Source: Bacteroidales bacterium (GTDB lineage: Bacteria > Bacteroidota > Bacteroidia > Bacteroidales > UBA932). From it: DNA of 35,562 nt. Under the pieces are notes generated by a model, which was given only the letters and a program-made list of their open reading frames with translations, ran no database searches and was not told where the DNA came from. The stretch lies in assembly GCA_017519185.1 (NCBI GenBank), contig JAFWSX010000029.1, forward strand, positions 1-35,562, written 5' to 3'. The position numbers and the translations under genes are program-made. Positions within the stretch are counted from its first letter, which is position 1, and each line of letters starts with the position of its first letter. Shown piece by piece: positions 8,283 to 16,201 of the stretch.

Positions 8283-8998
8283 TACAGATCATTCCTGCAA
8301 TAGACATAATCGACGGACGCTGCGTCCGGCTCAGCCAGGGCGATTACGGCCGCAAGAAGGTGTATGACGCAAGCCCTCTGGATATGGCTCTGGCCTATCA
8401 GGATGCCGGTGTCGGACGCCTGCATCTGGTGGACCTCGACGGCGCGAAGCAGAGTGCTCCTGCAAACCTTAGGGTGCTGGAGCAGTTGGCATACCGCACG
8501 TCCCTGGAGATAGAGTGGGGAGGGGGCATAAAGACGCTCGATGCACTTAAGGCTGTCTTTGACAGCGGCGCGACTTACGGCATCTGCGGAAGCGTGGCTG
8601 CCCTCAAGCCGGAACTGTTCCGTGAATGGCTCATCGCTTTCGGAGCCAAGGTGATTCTGGGAGCCGACATAAGGGACGGAAAAGTGGCCGTAAACGGCTG
8701 GCTTGAGGACACCAGACTCAGTATCGAAGAACTGATCGACCTCTTTGCAGGAGACGGTCTCGGCAATGTGATATGCACCGACATCAGCAAGGACGGTATG
8801 CTTCAGGGACCTTCCTTCGAACTTTACAGAGACCTGCAGCAGCACTATGACGCTATCGACATCACTGTCAGCGGCGGCATCAGCGGTATGGCAGACATAG
8901 AGAAGTTAGAGGAATTAGGGCTTCGAAAAGTAATAGTCGGTAAAGCTATATATGAAGGACGTATTACATTAAAAGACATAGAACATTTTAGAGCCTGA
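8279..8998 (+). CDS. hisA: ProFAR isomerase
   Basis: HisA is a TIM-barrel isomerase that opens the ribose of ProFAR by an Amadori rearrangement. The 239 residues start MIQIIPAIDIIDGRCVRL, with the catalytic Asp in PAIDI (Asp9). The second catalytic Asp is in LGADIRDGKVAVNGW, and VSGGISGM and VGKAIYEG are the phosphate-binding segments near the C-terminus. It starts within the hisH stop. A 153-base gap containing a repeat-like element separates it from hisF, the only sizeable gap inside the operon. Confidence 0.96.
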   Translation: MIQIIPAIDIIDGRCVRLSQGDYGRKKVYDASPLDMALAYQDAGVGRLHLVDLDGAKQSAPANLRVLEQLAYRTSLEIEWGGGIKTLDALKAVFDSGATYGICGSVAALKPELFREWLIAFGAKVILGADIRDGKVAVNGWLEDTRLSIEELIDLFAGDGLGNVICTDISKDGMLQGPSFELYRDLQQHYDAIDITVSGGISGMADIEKLEELGLRKVIVGKAIYEGRITLKDIEHFRA

Positions 8999-9000
8999 AA

Positions 9001-9049
9001 GGCGTTGGGTAAGTCCCGTCCCCTTGGGAAGGGATTTAGGGATGGGGCT
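9001..9049. repeat. G/C-patterned intergenic repeat within the his operon
   Basis: The hisA-hisF gap contains a C-run and G-run stretch with CCCTT/AAGGG forming a small hairpin at 9021-9033 and GGGAT repeated downstream (9031-9045). Similar motifs (AAATCCCTTCCCAAGG and relatives) are, from memory, common intergenic repeats in Bacteroidetes genomes. The rest of the gap (9050-9151) is AT-rich with a weak GGTGG/CCACC pairing at 9069-9097; I found no clear TAnnTTTG promoter for hisF there. Confidence 0.5.
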
Positions 9050-9151
9050 ACAAAAAGAGATAATGTGCGGTGGGTAAATTGATTCGAAAGCTCCACCAAT
9101 GCTTGTAAAACAAAAAAGATATAATAAAGTGATAGAAATAGTAATTGCACG

Positions 9152-9907
9152 ATGGTCGCAAAGAGGATAATACCTTGTCTGGACGTCAAGGACGGAAGGA
9201 CCGTCAAGGGCATCAACTTCGTCTCGCTGAGAGATGTGGGTGACGCCGTGGAACTCGGCCGCCGCTACAGCGACGAAGGAGCCGATGAACTGGTATACCT
9301 GGACATAAGCGCCACCTTCGAAGGCCGCCGCACATTCTGCTCCCTGGTGGAGAAGATAGCCCTTGCCATAAACATTCCCTTCACTGTAGGCGGAGGCATA
9401 AGCAGCGTAGATGATGCTGCAAGACTGCTGGATGCCGGCGCAGACAAGATAAGCGTCAACACCGCTGCCATCAAGAATCCTCAGCTGATAAGTGACATCG
9501 CATCGAAATACGGCAGCCAGTTCGTCGTGATTGCCATAGACGCGCGTCAGGTGGATGGCCGTTGGATGGCGACCACTCACGGGGGCAAGTTCCCCACCGA
9601 CAAGGAACTTTTCAGCTGGGCTCACGAAGCGCAGGAACGCGGAGCGGGAGAACTGCTGTTTACATCTATGGATCACGACGGCACGAAGGCAGGCTATCCG
9701 CTCGCGACCTACCGTGAACTGAACCGGCTTCTGAGCATTCCCGTGATAGCTTCAGGCGGAGCCGGAAGCATCCAGGATATAGCGGATGTGCTTGGAGAAG
9801 GGTGCGCTGACGCTGCCCTTGCTGCAAGCATCTTCCATCTGGGAGAAATCCGCATCCCTGACCTTAAACGCGAATTGAAAAAACTTAACATACCAGTACG
9901 AATATGA
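9152..9907 (+). CDS. hisF: imidazole glycerol phosphate synthase, cyclase subunit
   Basis: HisF uses ammonia from HisH to form imidazoleglycerol phosphate and AICAR. The 251-residue TIM barrel starts MVAKRIIPCLDVKDGRTVKG, with catalytic Asp11 in CLDV. The second catalytic Asp is in VVIAIDARQVDG (about 130). GGGISSVDDA and ASGGAGSIQD are the two phosphate-binding loops. The gene is separated from hisA by a repeat-bearing spacer but shares its last four bases with hisIE, so it belongs to the same transcript unless the spacer has termination activity. Confidence 0.97.
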   Translation: MVAKRIIPCLDVKDGRTVKGINFVSLRDVGDAVELGRRYSDEGADELVYLDISATFEGRRTFCSLVEKIALAINIPFTVGGGISSVDDAARLLDAGADKISVNTAAIKNPQLISDIASKYGSQFVVIAIDARQVDGRWMATTHGGKFPTDKELFSWAHEAQERGAGELLFTSMDHDGTKAGYPLATYRELNRLLSIPVIASGGAGSIQDIADVLGEGCADAALAASIFHLGEIRIPDLKRELKKLNIPVRI

Positions 9908-10509
9908 CCTTTGATGATTTTAAACTCGATAAATGCGCCGACGGCCTGCTGCCTGTCATAGTTCAGGACGACAACACCCTCAAGGTGCTGATGCTCGGCT
10001 ATATGAACCGCGAAGCTTTCGACAAGACCGCAGCAGAGGGAAAAGTCACTTTCTTCAGCCGCAGCCGCAACTGCCTCTGGACAAAAGGAGAGACCAGCGG
10101 CAACTTCCTGAATGTGGTGACGATGTATCCCGACTGCAATATGGATACCCTTCTGGTGAGGGCCATTCCGGACGGGCCGACCTGCCACCGCGGCACTACG
10201 GCTTGTTTCGACACGCGTGAGAACGAGCGCTTTATGGGTACCCTGCAGGCCTGCATCCGTCAGCGCCACAAGGATATGCCCGAAGGCTCATACACCACTC
10301 ATCTCTTCACCAAGGGCGTCAACAAAATAGCCCAGAAAGTGGGAGAGGAAGCTGTCGAAACTGTGATCGAAGCGGTCGACGGCAATAAGGAACGCTTCCT
10401 TTATGAGGCCGGCGACCTTGTCTATCACCTTCTCGTTCTATGCGAGCAGATGGGATTCGGCATCGAAGACCTCGAAGAAGAACTCGCAAAAAGGCACAAA
10501 ACAAATTAA
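9904..10509 (+). CDS. hisIE: bifunctional phosphoribosyl-AMP cyclohydrolase / phosphoribosyl-ATP pyrophosphatase
   Basis: This fusion carries out the second and third steps of histidine synthesis. HisI covers about residues 1-105: FFSRSRNCLWTKGETSGN is the substrate region, and Cys94 (TCHRG) and Cys101 (ACF) are zinc ligands. HisE follows from about 112, with VGEEAVETVIEA and LYEAGDLVYHLLVL as its metal-binding helices. The HisI metal loop normally reads DCDxD; here it is DCNMD (77-81), so the middle Asp is Asn79. Whether activity is retained cannot be told from sequence. It closes the operon: hisG through hisIE supply every step from PRPP to histidine. Confidence 0.95.
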   Translation: MTFDDFKLDKCADGLLPVIVQDDNTLKVLMLGYMNREAFDKTAAEGKVTFFSRSRNCLWTKGETSGNFLNVVTMYPDCNMDTLLVRAIPDGPTCHRGTTACFDTRENERFMGTLQACIRQRHKDMPEGSYTTHLFTKGVNKIAQKVGEEAVETVIEAVDGNKERFLYEAGDLVYHLLVLCEQMGFGIEDLEEELAKRHKTN

Positions 10510-10515
10510 GTTTAG

Positions 10516-10523
10516 TATCTTTG
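10516..10523 (+). promoter_or_regulatory. predicted ftsY -7 promoter element
   Basis: TATCTTTG is a perfect TAnnTTTG, 22 bases ahead of the ftsY start codon and just after the hisIE stop. No TTTG is seen at the -33 position, so strength is uncertain. It suggests ftsY-pheT is transcribed separately from the attenuated his operon. Confidence 0.55.
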
Positions 10524-10545
10524 CGCGATTATCGCCGATAACAGT

Positions 10546-11502
10546 ATGGGGCTTTTTTTCAGAAGAAACAAACAGGAACAACCTGAGCAGAAAAAATCGC
10601 TGGACGAAGGTCTGGGCAAGACCAGAAGGTCGTTCTTCGACAAGGTGTCTCACGCGCTGATGGGCAAGTCGGTAGTTGATGCCGATGTGCTCGATTCCAT
10701 CGAAGAGGCGCTGATAGCATCAGACGTCGGGGCAGACACCACGATGAAGATCATAGAGCGTCTTGAAGCACGCGTGGCCCGCGACAAATTCCTCGGCAGC
10801 GAAGAGCTCAACCGGATTCTCTGTGAAGAAATCTCGGATATGCTTTGCGCCGATGCCAATGAGTCTGAAGATATTTTCGATTTCTCGAAGAAGCCGTATG
10901 TCATAATGGTGGTCGGCGTGAACGGTGTGGGCAAGACTACTACAATAGGTAAGCTCGCCTCGCAGCTCAAGAACGAGGGCAAGAAGGTAATCCTCGGCGC
11001 TGCCGATACCTTCCGCGCCGCTGCGGTCGACCAGCTTACAATCTGGGCAGAGCGTGCCGGAGTCGAGATCGTCAAGCAGCAGATGGGCAGCGATCCTGCC
11101 AGCGTCGCCTTCGACACCGTCAAGAGTGCGGTGGCCAAGGATGCCGATGTAGTCATCATCGACACTGCCGGACGTCTCCACAACAAGGTAAACCTGATGA
11201 ACGAACTGACCAAGATCCGCAACGTGATGCGCAAGGTTATTCCTGACGCACCTCACGACGTGATGCTTGTGATCGACGGTTCTACCGGCCAGAACGGCTT
11301 CAACCAGGCCAAGGAGTTTACCAAGGCGACGGATGTCACCTGCCTTGCCGTCACAAAACTCGACGGCACTGCAAAGGGCGGCGTCGTGATCGGTATCAGC
11401 GACCAGTTCCAGATACCCATCAAGCTCATCGGTGTTGGCGAGAAGATAGAAGACCTGCGCCCCTTCGACAAGAAAGAATTTATTGAATCACTATTTAAGT
11501 AA
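10546..11502 (+). CDS. ftsY: signal recognition particle receptor FtsY
   Basis: FtsY is the membrane-associated GTPase that receives SRP-bound ribosomes for co-translational insertion. The 318-residue protein has a short basic N-terminus instead of the long acidic A domain of E. coli. The N domain spans about 20-110, and the G domain has the P-loop GVNGVGKTT (124-132), AADTFRAAAVDQL, DTAGR, and TKLDGTAKGG for guanine and switch contacts. MGLFFRRNK at the start is probably a lipid-contacting segment. pheT follows after three bases, so the two are co-transcribed. Confidence 0.96.
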   Translation: MGLFFRRNKQEQPEQKKSLDEGLGKTRRSFFDKVSHALMGKSVVDADVLDSIEEALIASDVGADTTMKIIERLEARVARDKFLGSEELNRILCEEISDMLCADANESEDIFDFSKKPYVIMVVGVNGVGKTTTIGKLASQLKNEGKKVILGAADTFRAAAVDQLTIWAERAGVEIVKQQMGSDPASVAFDTVKSAVAKDADVVIIDTAGRLHNKVNLMNELTKIRNVMRKVIPDAPHDVMLVIDGSTGQNGFNQAKEFTKATDVTCLAVTKLDGTAKGGVVIGISDQFQIPIKLIGVGEKIEDLRPFDKKEFIESLFK

Positions 11503-11505
11503 GAT

Positions 11506-13965
11506 ATGACCGTTTCGTATAATTGGTTGAAAGACTATCTGAAGTTCGATCTTCAACCTGAGAAAGTAGCTGAAATCCTGACATCAACCGGCCTTGAGGT
11601 CGAGCATATAGAGACTGTAGAACAGATTCCCGGAGGTCTCGAGGGCGTAGTCGTAGCCCACGTACTGGAATGCACCGAGCATCCGGATTCTGACCACCTG
11701 CACGTGACCAAGCTTGACGTGGGTACAGGTGAGCCCCTGCAGGTTGTCTGCGGAGCTCCCAACGTGGCTGCAGGCCAGAAAGTGCTTCTGGCAACTGTCG
11801 GTACGAAACTGGTCAATCTCCAGGGCGAAGAGCTCAAGCTCAAGAAGTCCAAGATCCGCGGAGTGGAAAGCTTCGGAATGATCTGTGCCGAGGATGAACT
11901 TGGCATCGGCGAAGACCACTCAGGCATTATGGTTCTGGATGACTCAGCTGTTCCCGGAACACCCGCACGCGTTGCCCTTAACCTCAAGAGCGACACCGTA
12001 TATGAGATCGGTCTTACTCCTAACCGTATTGACGGCGCTTCTCACATCGGTGCTGCCCGCGACCTCTATGCATACTGCAAGCTCAACGGCATTCCCGCAG
12101 AATGGACCCTTCCTTCAGTAGACGGTTTCGCCACTGAAGCCGGTGAATCCATTCCTGTTGAGGTGGTGGATCCCGACGGTGCTCCGAGATATATCGGCAT
12201 TACTATTATAGACGTGAAGGTGGGCCCGTCACCCGACTGGCTGCGCGAGCGCCTCAACGCCATCGGCCAGCATCCAATCAACAACGTAGTGGATGTGACC
12301 AACTTCATCCTCAACGAAATGTGCCAGCCACTGCACGTCTTCGACATTTCGAAAATCAACGGTGGCAAAGTCATCGTCCGCAAAGCTGCGGAAGGGGAGA
12401 AGATAGTTACCCTCGACGGCATCGAGAGGACTCTCTCTGCTGATGATATGGTCATTGCCGACGCCAAGGGACCGATGTGTATCGCAGGTGTGTTCGGCGG
12501 TGAGGATTCTGGTGTGACAGAAGCCACACGCGACGTGTTCCTGGAGTGCGCATATTTCAATCCCGTATATATCCGCAAGACTTCCAAGAGGCACGCTCTC
12601 CAGACCGATGCTTCTTTCCGCTACGAACGCGGCATCGACATCGACAATGCTATGTATGCTGCAAAGAGAGCTGCTATGCTCATTGCTGAGCTCGGCGGCG
12701 GCCACATAGTCGGCAAGGTCCAGGAGTTCTATCCCCAGAGGAACGAAAGGGCTGTAGTAGATCTTAATTTCTCAAGGATGGAGTCGCTTATCGGCAAGAA
12801 GATTGGTGCCGACAAGATAGTCGAGATCCTTTCATACCTCGGATTTGAGATGCTCGGCAGATATGAGGAAGGTTGCCGTGTGGCAGTTCCTGCCTACAGG
12901 GTGGATGTAACCCGCGAATGTGACGTAGTTGAGGAAGTCCTCCGCATCTATGGCTACAACAACATCGAATTCCCCGACGGAATGAGAGTTTCAGTGAGCC
13001 CGACCAGCCATCCGGACAACGAAGTCATCCGAAAGGAAGTTTCAGACTTTTTCAGTCACAACGGTTTCCTCGAGATAATGAACAACTCTCTGACCAAGAG
13101 TTCATACTATGACAATCTGGAGACATATCCCGCATCTAAGCTGGTGAAGCTCCTCAATCCCCTCAGCGCTGACCTCGACAGTATGCGTCAGACCCTGCTG
13201 TTCGGAGGCCTTGAGGTAGTGTCTTACAACATCAAGCGTCAGTGCGGCAGCCTTAGGCTGTATGAAATCGGCAATGTCTACAACTACCGCGCAAGGGAAG
13301 ATGATCCGCTCAGCGGCAACAACCTGGCCAACTACAGTGAGCACACAAGTATGGTACTGCTTATGAGTTCTCCTGCCGAGAAGGCCTGGCGCAACGAGGT
13401 GCCCGCAGGCAACTACTTCCTTCTGAAGGGATATCTCGAGACACTGGTAAAACGCCTCGGAATGGACCTCTATGCAATGGAAGCTGTTTCGGCTCCTGAA
13501 GACATCTATGCCGAAGGAATGGAATATAAACTCCAGGGCAAGACCTTCGCTACACTCGGTACCGTTTCAAAGAAGCTGCTGAAGGCTTTCGACATCAAAC
13601 AGCAGGTTTTTGCCGCTGAGATATCCTGGCCTGTCCTCTTCGAAATAGTTCGTCGCAACAAGGTCAAATACAAAGAGATGCCCCGCTATCCGGAAGTACG
13701 CCGTGACCTGGCGCTTCTCCTCGACGAAAACGTATCGTTCAGCGATCTGCGCAAGACTGCTTTCCAGACTGAAAAGCAGATGCTCAAGAACGTATCGCTC
13801 TTCGATGTCTACCGCGGCGACAAGATCCCTGCAGGCAAGAAGCAGTATGCTTTGAATTTCGTCATCCAGAATCCCGACCAGACGCTTACCGACAACGATG
13901 TCGAGAGGATTATGGGCAAGATACTGGGCGCATTTGAAAACAAGCACAGGGCTGCTCTCCGATAG
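11506..13965 (+). CDS. pheT: phenylalanyl-tRNA synthetase beta subunit
   Basis: PheT forms an alpha2beta2 enzyme with PheS, which charges tRNA-Phe; pheS is not in this window. At 819 residues it is the usual full length. The order of domains is an N-terminal segment (TVSYNWLKDYL), the EMAP-like tRNA-binding OB fold (about 40-150, with HPDSDHLHVTKLDVG), the B3/B4 editing region (NPVYIRKTSKRHALQTDASFRYERG is near 350-375), the B5 domain, the synthetase-like core, and the C-terminal anticodon-binding domain (YPEVRRDLALLL onward). No frame break is visible. It ends 33 bases from the convergent DUF1080 gene. Confidence 0.96.
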   Translation: MTVSYNWLKDYLKFDLQPEKVAEILTSTGLEVEHIETVEQIPGGLEGVVVAHVLECTEHPDSDHLHVTKLDVGTGEPLQVVCGAPNVAAGQKVLLATVGTKLVNLQGEELKLKKSKIRGVESFGMICAEDELGIGEDHSGIMVLDDSAVPGTPARVALNLKSDTVYEIGLTPNRIDGASHIGAARDLYAYCKLNGIPAEWTLPSVDGFATEAGESIPVEVVDPDGAPRYIGITIIDVKVGPSPDWLRERLNAIGQHPINNVVDVTNFILNEMCQPLHVFDISKINGGKVIVRKAAEGEKIVTLDGIERTLSADDMVIADAKGPMCIAGVFGGEDSGVTEATRDVFLECAYFNPVYIRKTSKRHALQTDASFRYERGIDIDNAMYAAKRAAMLIAELGGGHIVGKVQEFYPQRNERAVVDLNFSRMESLIGKKIGADKIVEILSYLGFEMLGRYEEGCRVAVPAYRVDVTRECDVVEEVLRIYGYNNIEFPDGMRVSVSPTSHPDNEVIRKEVSDFFSHNGFLEIMNNSLTKSSYYDNLETYPASKLVKLLNPLSADLDSMRQTLLFGGLEVVSYNIKRQCGSLRLYEIGNVYNYRAREDDPLSGNNLANYSEHTSMVLLMSSPAEKAWRNEVPAGNYFLLKGYLETLVKRLGMDLYAMEAVSAPEDIYAEGMEYKLQGKTFATLGTVSKKLLKAFDIKQQVFAAEISWPVLFEIVRRNKVKYKEMPRYPEVRRDLALLLDENVSFSDLRKTAFQTEKQMLKNVSLFDVYRGDKIPAGKKQYALNFVIQNPDQTLTDNDVERIMGKILGAFENKHRAALR

Positions 13966-13998
13966 AGAACAACCCTGCGTCTTAGAATTTCCGTAAGA

Positions 13999-14661
13999 CT
14001 ATAGCTCTTTCAGCCAGATATTCTTGAAGAGTATCGGTGAGCCTTCGCTTTGAAGGCAGATGTAACCGCTGTCATATGTGAAACCGGTGCACTCGTTTTG
14101 CAGTACGCCGTTTACGTAGCTTGTGATGTGGTTTCCTTCGCAGATAATATCGACTTTGTTCCATTCGCCGACAATGAACTCCGTCGGGGCTTCCTTCTTT
14201 TCAATCCTGGGACTGCGGCCGCGCTCTGCAGCCCAAGCCCGCATTTCGTCGGTTACTTCGTTGCAGTCACTGCCGTTAATCATCAGGAAGTCTCCCGCAC
14301 TGTTGGCAGACAGCTGGTTTTCGAGGCAGGGCGGCCACTTGCGGTCGGGCGGCACTTGCGCGTTGATGAAAATGCCGCTGTTGCCGGGCACTTCCGGATA
14401 CATATATTCCACGTGCAGTAAATAGTTGGAATAAGGCTCCTTGGTCCTCATATATCCGTAGGGCTGACCCATGATGATAATCTCTTTTCCGTCGGTGACT
14501 CCGAACACCTGATTGAAAGGCACCTGGTCTCCGAACTGGTCCTCTACGAGAAAGAATTCCCAATTGTTCAAATTCCTGCCGTTGAACAGGACAGTCTTCT
14601 TGCAGGACGTGAATGCCATCACGGATGCAACTGTCAGGATACAGGTCAGAAAACGTTTCAT
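13999..14661 (-). CDS. DUF1080 (3-keto-disaccharide hydrolase-like) lipoprotein
   Basis: The 220-residue product starts at the ATG read at 14661 with MKRFLTCILTVASVMAFTSC, a lipoprotein signal with the acceptor Cys at 20. The open frame continues upstream to 14952, but that part overlaps the zinc-peptidase gene and looks non-coding. The mature part matches the concanavalin-like DUF1080 fold: LFNGRNLNNWEF near the start, GNSGIFINAQ in the middle, EWNKVDIICEGNHITSYVNG, and a C-terminal GSPILFKNIWLKEL. Members act on 3-keto-glycosides or simply bind sugars; the substrate here is unknown. It lies 5 bases downstream of the zinc-peptidase gene, so the two are likely co-transcribed. A weak GTCTTA/TAAGAC hairpin (13979-13999) sits between it and pheT. 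Confidence 0.85.
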   Translation of the reverse strand: MKRFLTCILTVASVMAFTSCKKTVLFNGRNLNNWEFFLVEDQFGDQVPFNQVFGVTDGKEIIIMGQPYGYMRTKEPYSNYLLHVEYMYPEVPGNSGIFINAQVPPDRKWPPCLENQLSANSAGDFLMINGSDCNEVTDEMRAWAAERGRSPRIEKKEAPTEFIVGEWNKVDIICEGNHITSYVNGVLQNECTGFTYDSGYICLQSEGSPILFKNIWLKEL

Positions 14662-14666
14662 ATCAG

Positions 14667-15335
14667 TTATCTTCTTGCTATTCCGATATAGTAAAGCAGG
14701 GTGGCCAGTGAGCTGATGGCTGCAATGAAGTAGGTGTATGCAGCCCATTTGAGAGCGTCGATGGCCATCGGCCTGGTGTCGTAGTCGACAACGCCGGACT
14801 GTGTGAGCCAGTTTATTGCCCTGCTGCTGGCATTGACTTCTACCGGAAGTGTTATCAGGCTGAAAAGCGTGGTGACTGCAAAAAGCGCAATCCCAATCCA
14901 GAGTAGGTCGGGGAATACGTTGATGAGCAGCATTCCTGCAAGTATCACCCACTGGACAGTCATCGAGGCTATGTTGACCACGGGGACAAGGGCCGAGCGC
15001 ATCCTCAGCGGTGCATAGGAAGTGGCATCCTGCACAGCGTGCCCGGTTTCGTGAGCGGCGACGGCGGCTGCCGCGATGCTGCAGCTGTTGTAGACGTCCT
15101 CGCTCAGGGCGATGGTCTTCTTGGTCGGGTCATAGTGGTCGGTCAGCGAGCCGTTGGTAGGTATCACGCTGACATCATAGATGCCGTTGTCGTAGAGCAT
15201 TTTCTGGGCTACCTGGGCTCCAGTCAGGCCGGAGCTGAGCCTTATTTGTGAATACTTTGCAAACCTGCTCTTGAGCGTGCCCTGTACGAGCAGGCTCAGA
15301 ATCGTGAGAACGATAAATATTAACCAAATCATCAT
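14667..15335 (-). CDS. membrane zinc metallopeptidase, YugP family
   Basis: The protein (222 residues from the ATG at 15335; another ATG follows at 15332) has an N-terminal membrane segment MMIWLIFIVLTILSLLVQG and two or three further hydrophobic helices near 115-150 and 200-222. The active-site motif is HETGH (95-99), a HExxH zinc site, preceded by the family segment GLTGAQVAQKML. This is the Zn_peptidase_2 (YugP) group, whose substrate is unknown. A perfect -7 element lies only 7-14 bases upstream of the start, so the mRNA may be nearly leaderless. It is followed closely by the DUF1080 gene. Confidence 0.88.
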   Translation of the reverse strand: MMIWLIFIVLTILSLLVQGTLKSRFAKYSQIRLSSGLTGAQVAQKMLYDNGIYDVSVIPTNGSLTDHYDPTKKTIALSEDVYNSCSIAAAAVAAHETGHAVQDATSYAPLRMRSALVPVVNIASMTVQWVILAGMLLINVFPDLLWIGIALFAVTTLFSLITLPVEVNASSRAINWLTQSGVVDYDTRPMAIDALKWAAYTYFIAAISSLATLLYYIGIARR

Positions 15336-15341
15336 AATACA

Positions 15342-15349
15342 CAAATATA
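15342..15349 (-). promoter_or_regulatory. predicted -7 element for the zinc-peptidase gene
   Basis: On the minus strand this reads TATATTTG, a perfect TAnnTTTG, immediately after the rpmA terminator. Transcription would begin at or just before the start codon at 15335, giving a leaderless or very short-leader mRNA. No TTTG is seen at -33. Confidence 0.45.
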
Positions 15350-15351
15350 AC

Positions 15352-15385
15352 AAAAAAAGAGCACTTGAATCAAGCGCTCTTTTTT
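15352..15385. terminator. rplU-rpmA terminator
   Basis: A stem of GAGCACTT (15359-15366) against AAGCGCTC (15372-15379), one G-U pair, loop of 5, is flanked by an A run on one side and a T run on the other. The arrangement can work in both directions, but on the minus strand it ends rplU-rpmA just after the rpmA stop. Confidence 0.85.
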
Positions 15386-15402
15386 AAGTCTTTTCAGTAC
15401 CG

Positions 15403-15666
15403 TCAGGCTTCCTGCGAGGGAAGTACAGATACGAATGATTTGTTTTCCCTGGTCTTCCTGAAAGTAACCACACCGTCAGTTAAAGCGTAAAGAGTATGAT
15501 CTTTGCCCATTCCGACGTTCTGGCCCGGATTGTGGACCGTACCTCTCTGACGCACGAGGATATTGCCAGCCTTGGCAACCTGTCCGCCGAACAATTTCAC
15601 GCCTAAGCGTTTGCTTTCCGATTCGCGGCCGTTCTTTGAACTACCGACACCTTTTTTGTGAGCCAT
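15403..15666 (-). CDS. rpmA: 50S ribosomal protein L27
   Basis: L27 is an 87-residue large-subunit protein whose N-terminus reaches the peptidyl-transferase centre. It starts [24 protein letters not shown], matching the L27 family, with no cleavable N-terminal extension of the Firmicutes type. [15 protein letters not shown] and [13 protein letters not shown] are the conserved core. It lies 16 bases downstream of rplU, the usual pairing, and is followed by a strong terminator. Confidence 0.97.
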   Translation of the reverse strand: MAHKKGVGSSKNGRESESKRLGVKLFGGQVAKAGNILVRQRGTVHNPGQNVGMGKDHTLYALTDGVVTFRKTRENKSFVSVLPSQEA

Positions 15667-15682
15667 AATCTAAACGTTTTAA

Positions 15683-15991
15683 TTATGCGATTTCTTCAAT
15701 TTGAATTTTGGTAAGGTACTGGCGATGTCCGTTCTTCTTGCTCATGCCTTTGCGGCGGATCTTGTGGAAAACGATAACCTTGTCAGCCTTGCAATGCTCC
15801 ATTACGGTAGCCTTTACACTTGCACCCTTCACATAGGGGGCTCCGACCTGGACGTTGCCGTCATTGTCGGTAAGGAGAACTTTGTCAAAGTCGATTGAGG
15901 AACCTTCCTCGGCTGCCAGACGGTTCACGAAAATCTGATTGCCTTTCTCAACCTTGAACTGTTGTCCAGCAATGTCTACGATTGCGTACAT
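15683..15991 (-). CDS. rplU: 50S ribosomal protein L21
   Basis: L21 binds 23S rRNA in the large subunit. The 102-residue protein begins MYAIVDIAGQQFKVEKGNQI, the family N-terminus, and contains KVIVFHKIRRKGMSKKNGHRQ, the RNA-binding basic loop near the C-terminus. The start codon is preceded by an 18-base perfect AT palindrome (15997-16014). The predicted transcript begins near 16088, giving a leader of roughly 95 bases, long enough for regulation; I do not recognise a known r-protein leader structure in it. It is the first gene of the rplU-rpmA operon. Confidence 0.97.
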   Translation of the reverse strand: MYAIVDIAGQQFKVEKGNQIFVNRLAAEEGSSIDFDKVLLTDNDGNVQVGAPYVKGASVKATVMEHCKADKVIVFHKIRRKGMSKKNGHRQYLTKIQIEEIA

Positions 15992-15996
15992 AAAAA

Positions 15997-16014
15997 TAAA
16001 TTTTTAAAAATTTA
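15997..16014. repeat. 18-base perfect palindrome before rplU
   Basis: TAAATTTTTAAAAATTTA is a perfect 18-base palindrome ending 5 bases upstream of the rplU ATG on the minus strand. It could be a protein-binding site or simply the AT-rich unstructured start region that Bacteroidetes ribosomes prefer. Confidence 0.7.
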
Positions 16015-16093
16015 TAGCTGCAAGCGGATATTGTTCAATCACTAAATATCTCTTTTTCAAAAGCTTAACAGCTGTCATCCTTCTTTGGGAGTG

Positions 16094-16124
16094 CAAATAT
16101 ACAGTTTTTATTTGTACCAGCAAA
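16094..16124 (-). promoter_or_regulatory. predicted rplU-rpmA promoter
   Basis: On the minus strand, TTTG (16124-16121) is followed after exactly 19 bases by TATATTTG (16101-16094). Both elements match the Bacteroidetes consensus perfectly. It overlaps the divergent promoter at 16111-16141. Confidence 0.8.
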
Positions 16125-16141
16125 TTTTTTTACTACTTTTG
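16111..16141 (+). promoter_or_regulatory. predicted promoter of the ATPase-C1 peptidase-pssA operon
   Basis: TTTG (16111-16114), 19 bases, TACTTTTG (16134-16141): both perfect matches to the Bacteroidetes consensus. Transcription would start near 16148, leaving a leader of about 54 bases that contains a GTTTCG/CGAAAC hairpin. It overlaps the divergent rplU promoter. Confidence 0.75.
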
Positions 16142-16201
16142 TAACGCAAGTGTTATTTTCGTTTCGTACAGACGAAACTCGTGTAAGCTACTAAAACCTA
16201 A